Below are positions 29,201-39,252 of a stretch of DNA of 64,000 bases, piece by piece; the first letter of the stretch is position 1, and every line of letters starts with the position of its first letter. Source of the stretch: Methanosphaerula palustris E1-9c (GTDB lineage Archaea; Halobacteriota; Methanomicrobia; Methanomicrobiales; Methanospirillaceae). Location of the stretch: the NCBI RefSeq assembly GCF_000021965.1, contig NC_011832.1, forward strand, positions 2,397,242 to 2,461,241, written 5' to 3'. Below the pieces are notes generated by a model, which was not told the origin of the DNA, did not search any database, and saw nothing but the letters and a program-made list of their open reading frames with translations. Both the position numbers and the translations under genes were made by a program.

Positions 29201-29587
29201 GATAAGATAGTTGATAGTTCCGCTCACCTCCCCCCTGGCATCGAAGAGTGGCGTGGCCTGGAATCGGATCGGGATCTCCCTCCCCCCCGGAGAGATCACC
29301 GTATCGGCGACCTGGGACTCTGCCATCGTCATCGCACGCTGAATCGTCCCCCTTCCACGGGTCGACCCGTTCAGGTTGAAGAGCGTGTCGCAGGTCTGGC
29401 CTATACAATCCTCGGGCTTAAAACCGATGAACACCGAGGCCGCACGGTTCAATCCCAGTACATGTTGGTCGCAGTCGGTCCGGATGATCGGCACTTCGAT
29501 TGCGTCGAAGACCTTTTGCAGTTCCTGCTGATGCTGAAAGGAAGATTCTTCGAGTCCCACCCCGCTAAATTGTTCTATTTTGGCCAT
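26273..29587 (-). CDS. Soluble methyl-accepting chemotaxis protein with PAS and repeated HAMP-like modules
   Basis: 1104 residues with no membrane segment. A PAS domain starts at about 20, followed by a HAMP-like region. A second PAS (about 305-430) contains a cysteine cluster ([17 protein letters not shown]...QQC). Related units around [18 protein letters not shown] recur three times (near 265-300, 505-540 and 690-725), forming a poly-HAMP-like stalk. The C-terminal signalling domain has the hairpin tip [20 protein letters not shown] and flanking coiled coils. It should sense an internal, perhaps redox, signal and drive CheA through CheW. The downstream cheW is frameshifted; no cheA is in the window. 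Confidence 0.93.
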   Translation of the reverse strand: MAKIEQFSGVGLEESSFQHQQELQKVFDAIEVPIIRTDCDQHVLGLNRAASVFIGFKPEDCIGQTCDTLFNLNGSTRGRGTIQRAMTMAESQVADTVISPGGREIPIRFQATPLFDARGEVSGTINYLIRDLSEEKELLSQIWDLAGRLAAGDLDARMAPGKPDTIQADAIDAINGIVNLLAGQVQNITAQADLSRFFADEVAKVNTSICHLADGSLDLDLSIGPTDSTTARAGEQFIGINREIARVAASLTHLVSEIDELETAIVHGRFGVRAGDQDHLGVYRSAIGGVNTTLDALVRYFDQMPTSIFTIDNECRIQYINRHAAAIGGVSPQQAIGMPCAEVVHADACGTSGCVAQQCLLQHHNVKAETVARPRGLTFEIDVTGIPILDRHGQVVGSMEFIRDMTAEKTATRTAEKQALYQDREVKKVVEVLGKIAGGDLVIPSAIAPADEDTQVIAQDFDEINHAISQTVGNLNALVADATMLSVAAVEGRLATRADATRHQGDFRHIIEGVNGTLDELIRGLHIASDSVSLIGRGVIPERITAGMSGEFDDLKNNLNACIDGLSGLVEVNAVLKRMAVNDHSTEVKGNYPGLFGEVKVHVNTVRDRFNHIAGSIEKIGNGDLSEYQEYRTIGKRSEQDRLVPGLTRTLDHLQGLTDDAGMLARASVEGRLETRADASKHEGNYRKIVDGVNQTLDAVIAPLNEARRVSRDYAEGSFSTRMDRSIPMAGDFLEFREALDNIGVRVSAAIGAISQVSSAYAGCDFTSRVDPAVHLAGDFVTMGKALNSIGVEVSEAFRVTRDQIHDLNEDLTGVGAQVEEISRGAQQVAVSTIDVSANTEKAMLGTQQVLHAMEDISAAVEEVTASMESVAVLAKQTEFLSKDGVVLAGKAEASMDAIGNAGNEAGRIVNEIGMQMNDIGKIVKIIRELASQTNLLALNAAIEAARAGEHGRGFAVVAAEVKSLAQESRGSAEHIEELITGLRSRSEEALIAMNETSTLIEQGDLVLDETLQSFNKIVESVQKISQNTEEVASATEEQAAAVQEITASIHEVTSQIEETSRDSTDVASATEESTASIEEISRMIGEAKNSSERIRGEIAIFRV

Positions 29588-29729
29588 CGTATATCACCCA
29601 TAAGGAATGAATGCCAGTTAATCTATATAACAATATCAGTAATGTATAATCATTAATTCGTATCGACAGTTTTAATCGACTTTCCCTTACCAGAAGAGGA
29701 GATATAAGTGACCGTCTGACCAACGGATA

Positions 29730-32513
29730 GTGAAGATGATTCAAAACAATCAGCGTCTGGACCTGATTCGGGAACTGCTCAGTGCGCACCCCCAGGGACT
29801 CAGCGTCACCGAGATCGCAGCGGCTCTTGGCGTCAATAAGAACTCTACGGGCAGGTCTCTGGACACCCTCTATGCCGCTGGGGAGATCAGGATGCGCCGG
29901 TTCGGCATGGCAAAACTCTACACTAGCGCCGCACGTATGCCACTCTCTGCCATGATGTCCCTCCTCTCGAACCCGATTCTCATCGCCGATGCCGACCAGA
30001 CAATCACCTTCATCAATGACCCTTTCCTCTCCCTGCTCAACCTGACCAGAGAGCAGGTGATCAACAGGCACATCACCACCGTCAGAGGGGTAGCACCCGA
30101 CATCGAAGGGCTGGAGGCCGCCTTCGACGCCGCCACCGAGCAGGGAGAGGTGAAGGAGATGATCCGGTTCAGCGGAGAGGAGGAGAGGATCTTCCTGCGG
30201 CGGTGTGTTCCGGTCACCCTGGAGACCGACGCAGCCGGAACCGCCGTGATTATGAAGGAACTCACCGCCCAGATCAGGGCTGAGCAGGCGCTGCATGAGC
30301 AGGAGAACCAGTTCACAGAGGTCATCGAGAACCTTCAGGACATCTACTACCAGACAGATCAGGACGAGATCCTGACGTATGCAAACCGGCAGATCCTCCC
30401 ATTCCTTGGCTACGACTCGATGGATCAGGTGCTTGGACACACTGCATCCTCATTCTGGGCAGAGCCGGAGAAACGAAAGAAGTTTCTCAACCTTGTGCGG
30501 AAGCGAGGGGCTATCAATGATTTTGAGACCTCCCTGTTGAGGGCAGATGGATCCCAGGTTCCGATCTCGACCAGCAGCCACCTCCGCTTCGCCCGTAACG
30601 GAGAGGTTCTGGGGCTGGGCGGTACTATAAGGGATATCTCCTGGAGAAAGAAGAATGAGGAGAAAATTCAGGTCCTGAGTGCACATAATCGGGCGATGAT
30701 CGAGGCGAACTTGGACCCGATCGTATCGGTCGACCGCGACGGGCTCATCACTGATGTGAACGAGGCCACCGTAGCCATCACCGGATATCCACGTGAACAA
30801 CTGATCGGATCGCGATTCAACCAGTACTTTGCTGACCAGATCCAGGCCGAGCAGCTCTTCGGAGAGGTCGTCCATTCCGGGCAGATCCGGAACAGACTTG
30901 CCAGCATGCTGCATGCAGACGGGCACAGGACACCGGCCCTCTGCAATGCCGCACTCTGCCGTAACGAGGATGGGACGATCAGCGGGATCTTTGTTTCGCT
31001 TCGGGACATCACGGATCAGGAGAAGATGGATCGCGATCTGACCCGAAATGAGAGGATGCTCCAGATGACGGAAGCGGTCTTCACCCTCTCAGAACAGCCG
31101 ATCGTAATCGGGTTCCCAGATGGAGGGGTTGCCTATGCGAACCCAGCCCTCTGCAGGATGCTCGGGTTCACCGAGAAGGAACTGAAAGCGCTGGACTGGA
31201 GGACCGACCTTACATCACAGGAGTGGCAGGAGACGGATTCCAGCGTTCTGGAGAAGCAGGCGCTGACCGGGGAGCCACAGAAGTATAGGAAGGAATTGCT
31301 GCACAAGGACGGATATCCGGTGCCAGTGGAGATCGTCATGCACCTCATCCGCGTGACCAGAGATCAAAACCCCTGCTTCTGCTGCTACCTCACCGATATC
31401 AGTAGGGACCTGCAAGCGGCGAAGCAGCGGGCTGCAGGCGAACTGCGGTTCCAACACTTCTTAAACGCTGCACCGATCGGCGTGCTGACCGCTGACAGTG
31501 GAGGGAGGATCGTGACGGTCAACAGGAGGATGGCCCGGCTGTTCGGGCACTCTTCCAATGATCTGGAGGGGCGGTTGACCATCGAGGTGCTTGAACAGGC
31601 TGATCTCGGAGAGAAGCACCGTTTTAGAGAGATACTCATCAACGGAGCAGAGAACATCCCGGTAGATATCAGGCAGAAGGATGGAAGACCTGTCGAGATG
31701 CTGCTGACCGTGGCTCCGGTCACGGATCAACAGAACCAGTATCAGGGAATGGTCGGGTTCCTGATCGATCAGACCAAGACGAAGAAACAGGAACGGATAC
31801 TGATCGAAGCCGGCCGGCGAATCTCCGCAATGATCGATCAGGTCCCCCTGATAGCGCTGAAATTCGATCGGACCGGAGAACTCATCTCATGCAACGATGC
31901 TCTGATCGCAACGACCGGCTGGACCAGAAACCAGGTGCTGGGCAGGGACTGGCACCGGCACCTGGTCCCGCCCGGAGAGACAGGGGACCGCGACCTGACC
32001 ATGCAGGATCTGGTCAAGGGAGACCAGAAGGACTGGACCGGACCAGTGCTGACCGCCGACGGACGGAAACTGCAGATCCGATGGACCTGCCTGATGCTTC
32101 TGGACGACCAGCAACAGTTTGAAGGGACCATCTGCCTCGGCGAGGAGGTCACCGAGCAGCGTCAACTGGCCGTGCTTCTCTCCAGAACCGAGGAGGAGTA
32201 TCAGGACCTCATAGAGATAAATCCGTATCCGACAGTGCTGATCGATGCCGACTGGACGATCACCCGGGTCAACCGGGAGTTCACCACCGCCCTGCATTAC
32301 ACGGTCCCAGAGAGACCGAAGAAACTGACGTTCCTCTCGATCGTCAGCCCGGAGAACAGACCGGCTGTGACTATGCTGCTGAATGAAGAGGTCAGCCACG
32401 CAACCTGCACGCTGGTCCAGGAGGACGGGAGACCGATCATCGCCACGATTCGGCCCGGCCCCTGCAGAGGAGACCGACCCCGGATGCTGGTGTTGATGAT
32501 CGATCAAGTATAG
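29730..32513 (+). CDS. HTH regulator with multiple PAS domains
   Basis: 927 residues with a GTG start (ATG 29736 is the alternative). An N-terminal winged helix (RLDLIRELLSAHPQGLSVTE, IAAALGVNKNSTGRSLDTLY) is followed by about seven PAS domains covering residues 75-927, several ending in the typical TDISRDLQ or RDITDQEK linkers. There is no kinase or receiver domain, so this is probably a one-component sensor that binds DNA directly. It is divergent from the chemoreceptor; the 142-bp spacer has TATA-like boxes for both. Multi-PAS HTH proteins of this kind are frequent in Methanomicrobiales (family knowledge). Confidence 0.85.
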   Translation: MKMIQNNQRLDLIRELLSAHPQGLSVTEIAAALGVNKNSTGRSLDTLYAAGEIRMRRFGMAKLYTSAARMPLSAMMSLLSNPILIADADQTITFINDPFLSLLNLTREQVINRHITTVRGVAPDIEGLEAAFDAATEQGEVKEMIRFSGEEERIFLRRCVPVTLETDAAGTAVIMKELTAQIRAEQALHEQENQFTEVIENLQDIYYQTDQDEILTYANRQILPFLGYDSMDQVLGHTASSFWAEPEKRKKFLNLVRKRGAINDFETSLLRADGSQVPISTSSHLRFARNGEVLGLGGTIRDISWRKKNEEKIQVLSAHNRAMIEANLDPIVSVDRDGLITDVNEATVAITGYPREQLIGSRFNQYFADQIQAEQLFGEVVHSGQIRNRLASMLHADGHRTPALCNAALCRNEDGTISGIFVSLRDITDQEKMDRDLTRNERMLQMTEAVFTLSEQPIVIGFPDGGVAYANPALCRMLGFTEKELKALDWRTDLTSQEWQETDSSVLEKQALTGEPQKYRKELLHKDGYPVPVEIVMHLIRVTRDQNPCFCCYLTDISRDLQAAKQRAAGELRFQHFLNAAPIGVLTADSGGRIVTVNRRMARLFGHSSNDLEGRLTIEVLEQADLGEKHRFREILINGAENIPVDIRQKDGRPVEMLLTVAPVTDQQNQYQGMVGFLIDQTKTKKQERILIEAGRRISAMIDQVPLIALKFDRTGELISCNDALIATTGWTRNQVLGRDWHRHLVPPGETGDRDLTMQDLVKGDQKDWTGPVLTADGRKLQIRWTCLMLLDDQQQFEGTICLGEEVTEQRQLAVLLSRTEEEYQDLIEINPYPTVLIDADWTITRVNREFTTALHYTVPERPKKLTFLSIVSPENRPAVTMLLNEEVSHATCTLVQEDGRPIIATIRPGPCRGDRPRMLVLMIDQV

Positions 32514-32785
32514 TCAGGACTGCACCCACGGAGATCTGAAAAACTGGAGGATATAACAAGATGAGCAGGGAAGATGGCACTGATGGCCACAGTGCCTGAC
32601 CTGGCGAACATCCCGGACGCCCCACCAGTGTTAAGATCCGTCCCTTCCCTGCCCCCAGAGATAATTGAAGGTGTTATTGCATTGAGGTTGTTGATGACTC
32701 TGTTCTAGGTGGTGTTTGATCATCCCCCAGACCCAGGGGATGATCCTCACATATACACTGATATTATAAATATTTTTCTTGAGAT

Positions 32786-33517
32786 TCAGAGCAGGTACTC
32801 CCACTCCTGCTCCTTAAGGTGCTGCCGCTCCTGCAGGTATCCTGGAAGAACCGTTCCCACCCTCTTCCAGAACCGGGGGGAATGATCCATGCAGCCGATA
32901 TGGCAGAGTTCATGGACGACGACATACTCGACCTGCGAGAGCGGAGCCATCACCAGCCTGATGTTGAAGTTCAGGTTCTTCTTCGACGAGCAGGAACCCC
33001 ACCGTTTCTGGAGCAGTTTGAACCTGACCCCCTGCACCCCACCACCGGTCACGACTGCATATCGGTCGACCAGGGGAGGGATGATGGCCTCGGCCTGCTG
33101 CCGATACCACGCGATGACTGCAGACCTGACCTGAGACCGGTCGACCGGATCGCCGATCGCAACCAGGAGTCGCCCGTCCGCAGCCGTGACCCGGAGAGTA
33201 TCCCCACCCCTGCTGATCGAGAGACGATAGCGTTCACCGAGCAGCAGGAACGTCTCCCCCTCACGATAGGTTCGGGAGAAGGTGCGCTCAGGGGATGACT
33301 CCAACCGGGCGAGGGTTGTTGCGATCCAGTCCGCCTTCTCGCTGAGGAGACGATCTATCGCGGCCCCCCCGGTTTTCTCCGGCACCAGCACTTCGACCCT
33401 GAGGTCGGTATGGACAGCCACCGCGAGATGTTTGCGCCGCGGGCGGTATTGGATGGTGTAGGGAACGGCCCGGCCTCTGCAGAAACAGGTCCCCCCGGCT
33501 CTTTCACGTGTGTTCAT
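32786..33517 (-). CDS. YgjP/SprT-like zinc metallopeptidase (DUF45 type)
   Basis: About 243 residues from MNTRERAGGTC; the longer frame upstream to 33691 overlaps the promoter of the divergent gene and looks non-coding. The zinc site is VVHELCHIGCMDHSPRFW (HExxH plus a third His), preceded by QKRWGSCSSKKNLNFN, the signature of the YgjP-like family. The natural substrates of this family are not well established. It sits alone, divergent from a small conserved-looking gene. Confidence 0.88.
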   Translation of the reverse strand: MNTRERAGGTCFCRGRAVPYTIQYRPRRKHLAVAVHTDLRVEVLVPEKTGGAAIDRLLSEKADWIATTLARLESSPERTFSRTYREGETFLLLGERYRLSISRGGDTLRVTAADGRLLVAIGDPVDRSQVRSAVIAWYRQQAEAIIPPLVDRYAVVTGGGVQGVRFKLLQKRWGSCSSKKNLNFNIRLVMAPLSQVEYVVVHELCHIGCMDHSPRFWKRVGTVLPGYLQERQHLKEQEWEYLL

Positions 33518-33632
33518 CTGCCAGATCAGAGGTTGTCGGTTTGCCGGTTTATAGGTGTGTGAGGAATGGAGGGCCCGGACCGGGCATCTAGATAATCCAA
33601 GAGGGCAAACAGTATTAACAGAGAGCGTGTAG

Positions 33633-33863
33633 ATGGAGACCGATAGGCTACTAGAACGGATCGCACAGAAGTATGGGCGCGAGATAACCACAGAGATCGA
33701 ACGGTACGAGCGCTGCGACAGGGCGATTAAATACTACTTCAATACCCATAAAGAGAGCGAAATGGACTACGATACGCTGGCCGATCTGTACTTCCAGCGG
33801 AACAGAACCGAATGCGCCAAAATGATCGTCTCGATCGCACGCGGAGAGGAGGAACGGCGCTGA
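33633..33863 (+). CDS. Small charged protein of unknown function
   Basis: 76 residues, rich in Glu, Arg and Lys, predicted helical (METDRLLERIAQKYG, YYFNTHKESEMDYDTLADLY). Composition and codon use match neighbouring genes, and it fills most of the gap before msrA. I do not recognise the family. It could be co-transcribed with msrA 43 bases downstream. Confidence 0.6.
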   Translation: METDRLLERIAQKYGREITTEIERYERCDRAIKYYFNTHKESEMDYDTLADLYFQRNRTECAKMIVSIARGEEERR

Positions 33864-33906
33864 CCCACCAGTGAGTTTATCTCACATCCCGTAGATCTGC
33901 TCTCAT

Positions 33907-34404
33907 ATGGTGAGCAGAGCAGAAGAGGACAGGATTGAAACAGCGACGTTCGGAGGTGGTTGCTTCTGGGGAGTTGAGGAGGCGTTCCGAACGATCAGAG
34001 GGGTGACAAAGACCACCGCCGGGTACATGGGCGGCACTACCCCTGACCCCACCTATGAGATGGTCTGCACCGGCAGGACCGGACATGCCGAGGTGGTGCA
34101 GGTTGAGTTCGATCCGAATCTGATCGAGTACCAGGCTCTGCTGGCGATCTTCTTCTCACATCATGACCCGACCAGCCTCAACCGACAGGGGCCTGATGTC
34201 GGCGAGCAGTACAGGTCGGTGATCTTCTTTCATACACCGGTACAGGAAGAGGAGGCACGACGGATGATCCAGGACCTAGATCAGTCCGAACGGTTCAGGG
34301 GTCCAATCCAGACAGCCGTGGTTCATGCCTCCCGATTCTATCCTGCAGAGAAGTATCACCAGCAATATCTGGTCAAACACGGCAGATCCGGCTGCCACCT
34401 CTGA
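33907..34404 (+). CDS. msrA: Peptide methionine sulfoxide reductase A
   Basis: 165 residues. The catalytic motif GGGCFWGVEEAF is near the N-terminus. GYMGGTTPDPTYEMVCTGRTGHAE and FFSHHDPTSLNRQGPDVGEQYRS are the other MsrA signatures. It repairs S-methionine sulfoxide in proteins with thioredoxin-type reductants. The C-terminal resolving cysteine is present in GRSGCHL. It ends 9 bases before the next gene. It fits with the other oxidative-defence gene in the window (fprA), though they are not linked. Confidence 0.95.
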   Translation: MVSRAEEDRIETATFGGGCFWGVEEAFRTIRGVTKTTAGYMGGTTPDPTYEMVCTGRTGHAEVVQVEFDPNLIEYQALLAIFFSHHDPTSLNRQGPDVGEQYRSVIFFHTPVQEEEARRMIQDLDQSERFRGPIQTAVVHASRFYPAEKYHQQYLVKHGRSGCHL

Positions 34405-34413
34405 AGTAAGGCG

Positions 34414-35586
34414 ATGATGATCCGCCTGACTGTTCTCAACGGGCTGCTGGCCGGGTTGCTGTTGATCGCCACTGCAACGGCCGCACCGGTTATAGAAGGG
34501 TGCCCGATCTTCCCGCCGGATAATGTCTGGAACACCCGAATCGATACACTCCCGACCGACGCCTACTCGGCAGCTTACATCTCGACGATCGGCTCGTCCA
34601 GGCCGGTCCACCCGGACTTCGGGTCAGGGACCTGGGAAGGCGGTCCGATCGGGATCCCGTACGTGGTGGTCAACGGGTCCCAGCCGGCAGTCCCGGTCTC
34701 GTTCTACTATCCGGACGAGAGCGACCCCGGGCCGTACCCGGTCCCATCGACAGCGCCGGTGGAAGGGGGTTCGGAGGCCACCGGGGACCGGCATGTGCTG
34801 GTGATCGACCGGGACAACCACCAACTCTATGAACTCTACGACGCGCACCTGCAGTCCGACCGCTCCTGGGATTGCGGGTCAGGGGCGGTCTTCGACCTGA
34901 ACTGCTCCGCCCTCCGCCCGGTCGGCTGGACCTCAGCCGATGCCGCAGGGTTGCCGATCCTCCCCGGGCTGGTCAGGTACGACGAGGTGGCCGACGGGGC
35001 GATCACCCATGCGATCCGGTTCACAGCCCCCCAGACGAGGGGAGCGTACATCTGGCCGGCACGTCACGAGGCCTCCTCGCTGACCGGCAGCCAGTATCCT
35101 CCACTCGGGCAGCGTTTCCGGCTGAAGGCCGACTATGACATCAGTGGGTTTTCGCCGGAGGTGCAGGTAATTCTGACCGCACTAAAGGAGTACGGGATGA
35201 TTCTGGCAGACAATGGATCATCATGGTACCTCTCCGGAGCCCCAGATGAGCGATGGAATAACGATCTCCTCCACGAATTGCAGCAGGTGAAGGGGTCTGC
35301 CTTCGAGGCCGTCGACGAGTCCTCCCTGATGATCAGTCCGGATTCGGCAGCGGCCCGGCAGCGGCCGTTGTTGATTCCAGGCGGGAAGATGATCCCGTCC
35401 GATCCGGACCTGGACGGGCGGTACGAGGACCTGGACGGCAGTGGGGTGGCCGACTTCTCTGATGTGGTCCTCTTCTTCAACCAGATGGACTGGATCGGCG
35501 AAGACGAGCCTGCCGGCCTCTTCGACTTCAATGGAGATGGTCGGGTCGACTTCGATGATGTCATCAGGGTCTTTGGGATGCTCTGA
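34414..35586 (+). CDS. Secreted protein with dockerin-like calcium-binding tail
   Basis: 390 residues. A signal peptide covers about 1-24 (GLLAGLLLIATATAAP). The main domain (about 28-320) has no catalytic motif I can name. The C-terminal ~60 residues contain two EF-hand-like loops, DLDGSGVADFSDVV and DFNGDGRVDFDDVI, separated by LFFNQMDWI. This dockerin-like module is frequent at the ends of surface proteins in Methanomicrobiales and may anchor or assemble proteins. The same module ends the relic at 44450-45053. The protein is likely extracellular; the substrate is unknown. Confidence 0.82.
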   Translation: MMIRLTVLNGLLAGLLLIATATAAPVIEGCPIFPPDNVWNTRIDTLPTDAYSAAYISTIGSSRPVHPDFGSGTWEGGPIGIPYVVVNGSQPAVPVSFYYPDESDPGPYPVPSTAPVEGGSEATGDRHVLVIDRDNHQLYELYDAHLQSDRSWDCGSGAVFDLNCSALRPVGWTSADAAGLPILPGLVRYDEVADGAITHAIRFTAPQTRGAYIWPARHEASSLTGSQYPPLGQRFRLKADYDISGFSPEVQVILTALKEYGMILADNGSSWYLSGAPDERWNNDLLHELQQVKGSAFEAVDESSLMISPDSAAARQRPLLIPGGKMIPSDPDLDGRYEDLDGSGVADFSDVVLFFNQMDWIGEDEPAGLFDFNGDGRVDFDDVIRVFGML

Positions 35587-35692
35587 ATAGCGTTCAACCC
35601 ATATAACGTCATGCGTTTCAGTAATCTCTGAAAGCAGGGATCCAGCTGGGCCAGGGGGTGTTGATGTCATCGACCAGAATCTGGGTGTCGGC

Positions 35693-38213
35693 ATGACAGG
35701 CGGTCCGTTCTGCCGGCAGATCGACCAGATGTGGAAGTATCTGAATACGCTCCAGGCCTCTTTTTTGGACCAGCAAGCCGGTACCACCCAGGGGACTGTT
35801 CAGTCATGCATCAGACTTATGCACCTGCTGGACAGACTGGAGATGGAGAGCAGGGAGATCCTGAAGACAATCACAGAACGACTTCGACGCGGCGATGTTA
35901 TCCATGCTGCCGAGGTACACCTGCAGCCAAGGAACAGGGCTTCATGACTGATCGCCGTGAAGGCGAGACCCTCCGGTACAGGACTGGTCAAAGGGATCCT
36001 CTGGCAGGTCAGAGTGGTTCCGGAACGGCGGAATATCCACCACTCGCTGCGTACTGCAGAGGAACGGTTTCTGATAGTCGCGAAGATTACCCAAGACCTG
36101 ATCGACGAGCATGACGTCGCCACCAACCTGATCTGCGGGTTTGGGAAGGGTGAGGAGGAGCATCTGTACCCAATGACCCGCAATGGGTGGCAGGAGGGGA
36201 TCCACCCGGATGATCGCGAACAGGTGAAACAGGCCACGATCATGCATCTCCAGACTGGTGCCCCATTTGCAGGAGGAGTGCGGGCTCAGACTGTGGGATG
36301 GTCGGGAAGTCGTGATCGCAGACATGACCACGGCCATCAGGGACAGGGCCGGAAGAGACAAGGGGGAACCAGGCCCTCCCCAAGGAATTGGAGTACTGGA
36401 TCCGCCGAAAGGACGGCACGTGCCGCTGTATTCAGAACCGGTTCACTGCCATTAAAAACGGGCGGTATTCGGTGATCACGACCGACACTAGGCGGGGGGA
36501 GGTCGACGAAGAGAACGCCCGGCATGCTAAGGACCTGAAACTGAAGAACGAGGAACTGGATGCAGCGGCCGACCACCTCCGTATGTTGACCGCCGATCTC
36601 GATGATCAGAAGGAACGGTTGCGTGCGGTGCTGACCATGTCTCCTGAGGAGATCCTGATTTTCAGCAGAGATCTTCGAATCTCGTACCTGAACCCCCCAG
36701 CAGCCGCAGCACTTCATATGAAAAAAGCAGATGAGGCGATCGATGCGACACTCGGGGAGCCTGGGATCCGGGTCGAACAGGTACTGCCATCCCTTGAAGA
36801 GGTGATCTGGGTCTTCACCGAGGGGACTGTCGTCAGAGGACAGTACTCGCGAAGAGAGAATGATACCATCCAGCATCTGGCGTACATCATGAGCCCGACT
36901 ACGACCGGACCGGGGGATTCGAGGCAGCCCTCGTAGCCTCACACGATATCACTTCCAAGATGGTGGCCGAGGAGGCGTTGGCTGATAGCGAAGGCGGTAC
37001 CGCTCCCTGGTGGACCTAACTCCTGATGCGATTGTACTCCATCAGGATGGTAGATTTGTTTACCTGAACCCTGTCGGGGCCAGACTCCTGGGGACCGAGT
37101 CCGCCGATAAACTGATCAGTACAGGGATGACCGCACTGCTCCATCCGGATGATCGGGGAGAGAGCAGTCGACGGATCAGGGATATCGAGTCCGGGGCGAT
37201 GAAAACCTCACCGCTGACCGAGGTGCGAGTGCACCGAGCGGGACGGGATGCAGGTGATGGTCGAGATCACCTCGGCGGCAATCCCGTATAATGCCGGCCA
37301 GGCGATCCACTCGGTTCTGCCGGATATCACCGCACGAAAGAGGGCGGAGATGGATCTGCAGAAGGCGATCCACACTCTTCGGAAGTCCAACCAGGACCTG
37401 GAGCAGTTTGCATATGTAGCCTCCCATGACCTGAACGAGTCGCTCAGGACGGTACTCAGTTATATTTATCTCCTCGAAAAGTGGTATAAAGCGGAGCTCG
37501 GTCCAGATGCCGCAGAGATGATCGGATTCATCATCGACAGAGGAGAGCGAATGAAGGAACTGATCGCCGACCTGCTTGATTACTCGCGGCTCACCCGGAA
37601 GGGATCGGCATTTCACACAGTGGACTGCGAGGACCTGCTCATAACAACCCTCGCCCAACTCGGGCATCTGATCGAAGAGGAGCAGGCTCAGGTCACGCAC
37701 GATCAGCTCCCCTGTGTATGCGGGGATGCCGGCCAGTTGTTACAGGTCTTTTTGAATCTGATTACTAATGTGATCAAGTCCCATGGTCCGGACCGCCCCG
37801 AGGTTCAGATCAGTGCAGCCCGGAGTGGGGAGACCTGGACCTTTGCATTCAGGGACAACGGAATCGGGATCCCGGCAGATGCCCACGAACGGATCTTAAT
37901 TATGATATTTCAGCGGCTACACACCCAGGCAGAGTGCCCTGGCACCGGGATCGGGCTCGCGATCTGCAGAAAGGTGATCGAACGACACGGGGGCGAACTC
38001 TGGGTGGAGAACTGCGAGGGGCGGGGGTCCGCGTTCTTCTTCACCCTTCCGACGCTGGGCCTACCCTGCGACGGTCAGGTTCCCGGACTCCCGGGCCAGA
38101 TCCGAGGCAAGAAGGGACTGTTCATGCAGTTCGGCAGTCGTGGCCGTACCGGCGGCGATCGCGGCGGTGACAGTCTGATATCGGGTGAGTCGGGCCAGCG
38201 ATTCCTGCGCTGA
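35693..38213 (+). pseudogene. Decayed multi-PAS sensor histidine kinase
   Basis: Fragments of one kinase in changing frames: an N-terminal helical part to TGA 35945-35947, a PAS domain (RFLIVAKITQDLIDE, GIHPDDREQVKQ) from about 36040, further PAS pieces to 36936, another (MDLTPDAIVLHQDG) from about 37010, then HisKA (VASHDLNESLR) and HATPase_c (DNGIGIPADAHER, GTGIGLAICRKVI) from 37248. At least three frame changes and an in-frame stop make a functional full-length product unlikely. The natural stop seems lost: the last frame runs about 150 bases into the 3' end of the opposite-strand gene. Confidence 0.85.
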
Positions 38214-38864
38214 CGTTGGGGAGGTATAGTCCCAGCCGCGGTAATAGAGTGGGTGGTCGATCATCTCCATGATCTGTCCGGTCACCGGATCGCCGGCGAT
38301 CCAATGGCCCGGTTCGACCTCAGCCATCACCCAGGCTCGGTCAGTGGCCGTCAGGTTCTGTACCATCCCCACCAGGGACCCAAACCGAATCCGGACCGGA
38401 ACCCCGGTCTTGTTGAGGGAGGACCAGGCCGTCACCGCGGCGGCTTCACTCCCGGTCAGATTCTCACCAGGGGCCGGGATGGTGCCAGATACCTCCTTGA
38501 GCACCCCCTCCAGTTCCATCCTCGTCTGTCCAGGACCCAGGTGAATATAGACCTGCCAGAGGAGGAAAGAGGCGATCACCACGACAATCAAAAGGTAGAC
38601 GGCCAGGAATGGGTTGGACCGGATCGGGTGACGCTCGCGCTCTGCGATCGGATCCTTCGCCGTGGCCAGGAGGACTGCCATCGGGTTATCGGGGATCCGC
38701 CTGGTCGGGATGATCGCGTTGCAGAATCGGCAGGTCCGGTCCCCCTGCCGGATCGGCGTCCCGCAGTGGACACAGCGTTTGGTCGCTTCAACTGCATTAA
38801 AACAGTAGGGACAGATCGTGACATCCGGCTGGATCTCCATGTTGCAGTGGGTGCATCTCCTCAT
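38061..38864 (-). CDS. Double zinc-ribbon membrane protein
   Basis: 267 residues. The N-terminus has two zinc ribbons (CTHCNMEIQPDVTICPYC and CVHCGTPIRQGDRTCRFC), then a single membrane segment at about 84-104 (AVYLLIVVVIASFLLWQVYI) and a C-terminal domain of about 155 residues likely outside the cell. I do not recognise the outer domain. The 3' end overlaps the run-on frame of the kinase relic. Function unknown. Confidence 0.75.
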   Translation of the reverse strand: MRRCTHCNMEIQPDVTICPYCFNAVEATKRCVHCGTPIRQGDRTCRFCNAIIPTRRIPDNPMAVLLATAKDPIAERERHPIRSNPFLAVYLLIVVVIASFLLWQVYIHLGPGQTRMELEGVLKEVSGTIPAPGENLTGSEAAAVTAWSSLNKTGVPVRIRFGSLVGMVQNLTATDRAWVMAEVEPGHWIAGDPVTGQIMEMIDHPLYYRGWDYTSPTSAQESLARLTRYQTVTAAIAAGTATTAELHEQSLLASDLARESGNLTVAG

Positions 38865-38944
38865 GTGCCCTCCCCGGGGCGAACCTCAGCCCGGTTATTC
38901 AGATCTCTGAACCAGAGGTGATGAACGTATTGGTGGTATCGGGA

Positions 38945-39169
38945 TCAACGGATGGTGATCACATGGACCGGGCAGGCGTCTGCCGCCTCAGCAGCATATA
39001 CATCCTGGTTCGAAGGGACTGTCCCCTCTGCCAGCAGGCCGTCGATCTGGCAGGAGGGCTGGATGGAACTCTTCATATCCCCTTTCTCCTCTGTGAAGAT
39101 CCCCGGGCAGAGAAGCCAGCAGGCCGCACACGAGATGCACGCGTCACGGTTGATCGAGACGATTTTCAT
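38945..39169 (-). CDS. Small 4Fe-4S (or 3Fe-4S) ferredoxin
   Basis: 74 residues from MKIVSINRDAC; the 11 residues upstream in frame are probably untranslated. Cysteines CISCAACWLLCP and the distal CPVHVI form a single-cluster ferredoxin pattern. The central linker (about 30-55) is longer than in the 2x[4Fe-4S] clostridial type. It should carry electrons in the cytoplasm; partner unknown. It has its own short transcription unit between divergent and convergent neighbours. Confidence 0.87.
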   Translation of the reverse strand: MKIVSINRDACISCAACWLLCPGIFTEEKGDMKSSIQPSCQIDGLLAEGTVPSNQDVYAAEAADACPVHVITIR

Positions 39170-39252
39170 CGAACCGTTTTGGTTGTTGAGGCATAAATAC
39201 ACTTCAGATCGATTCAGGTTTCCTTATATGCGTTCTGCACCAACCGGTACGC

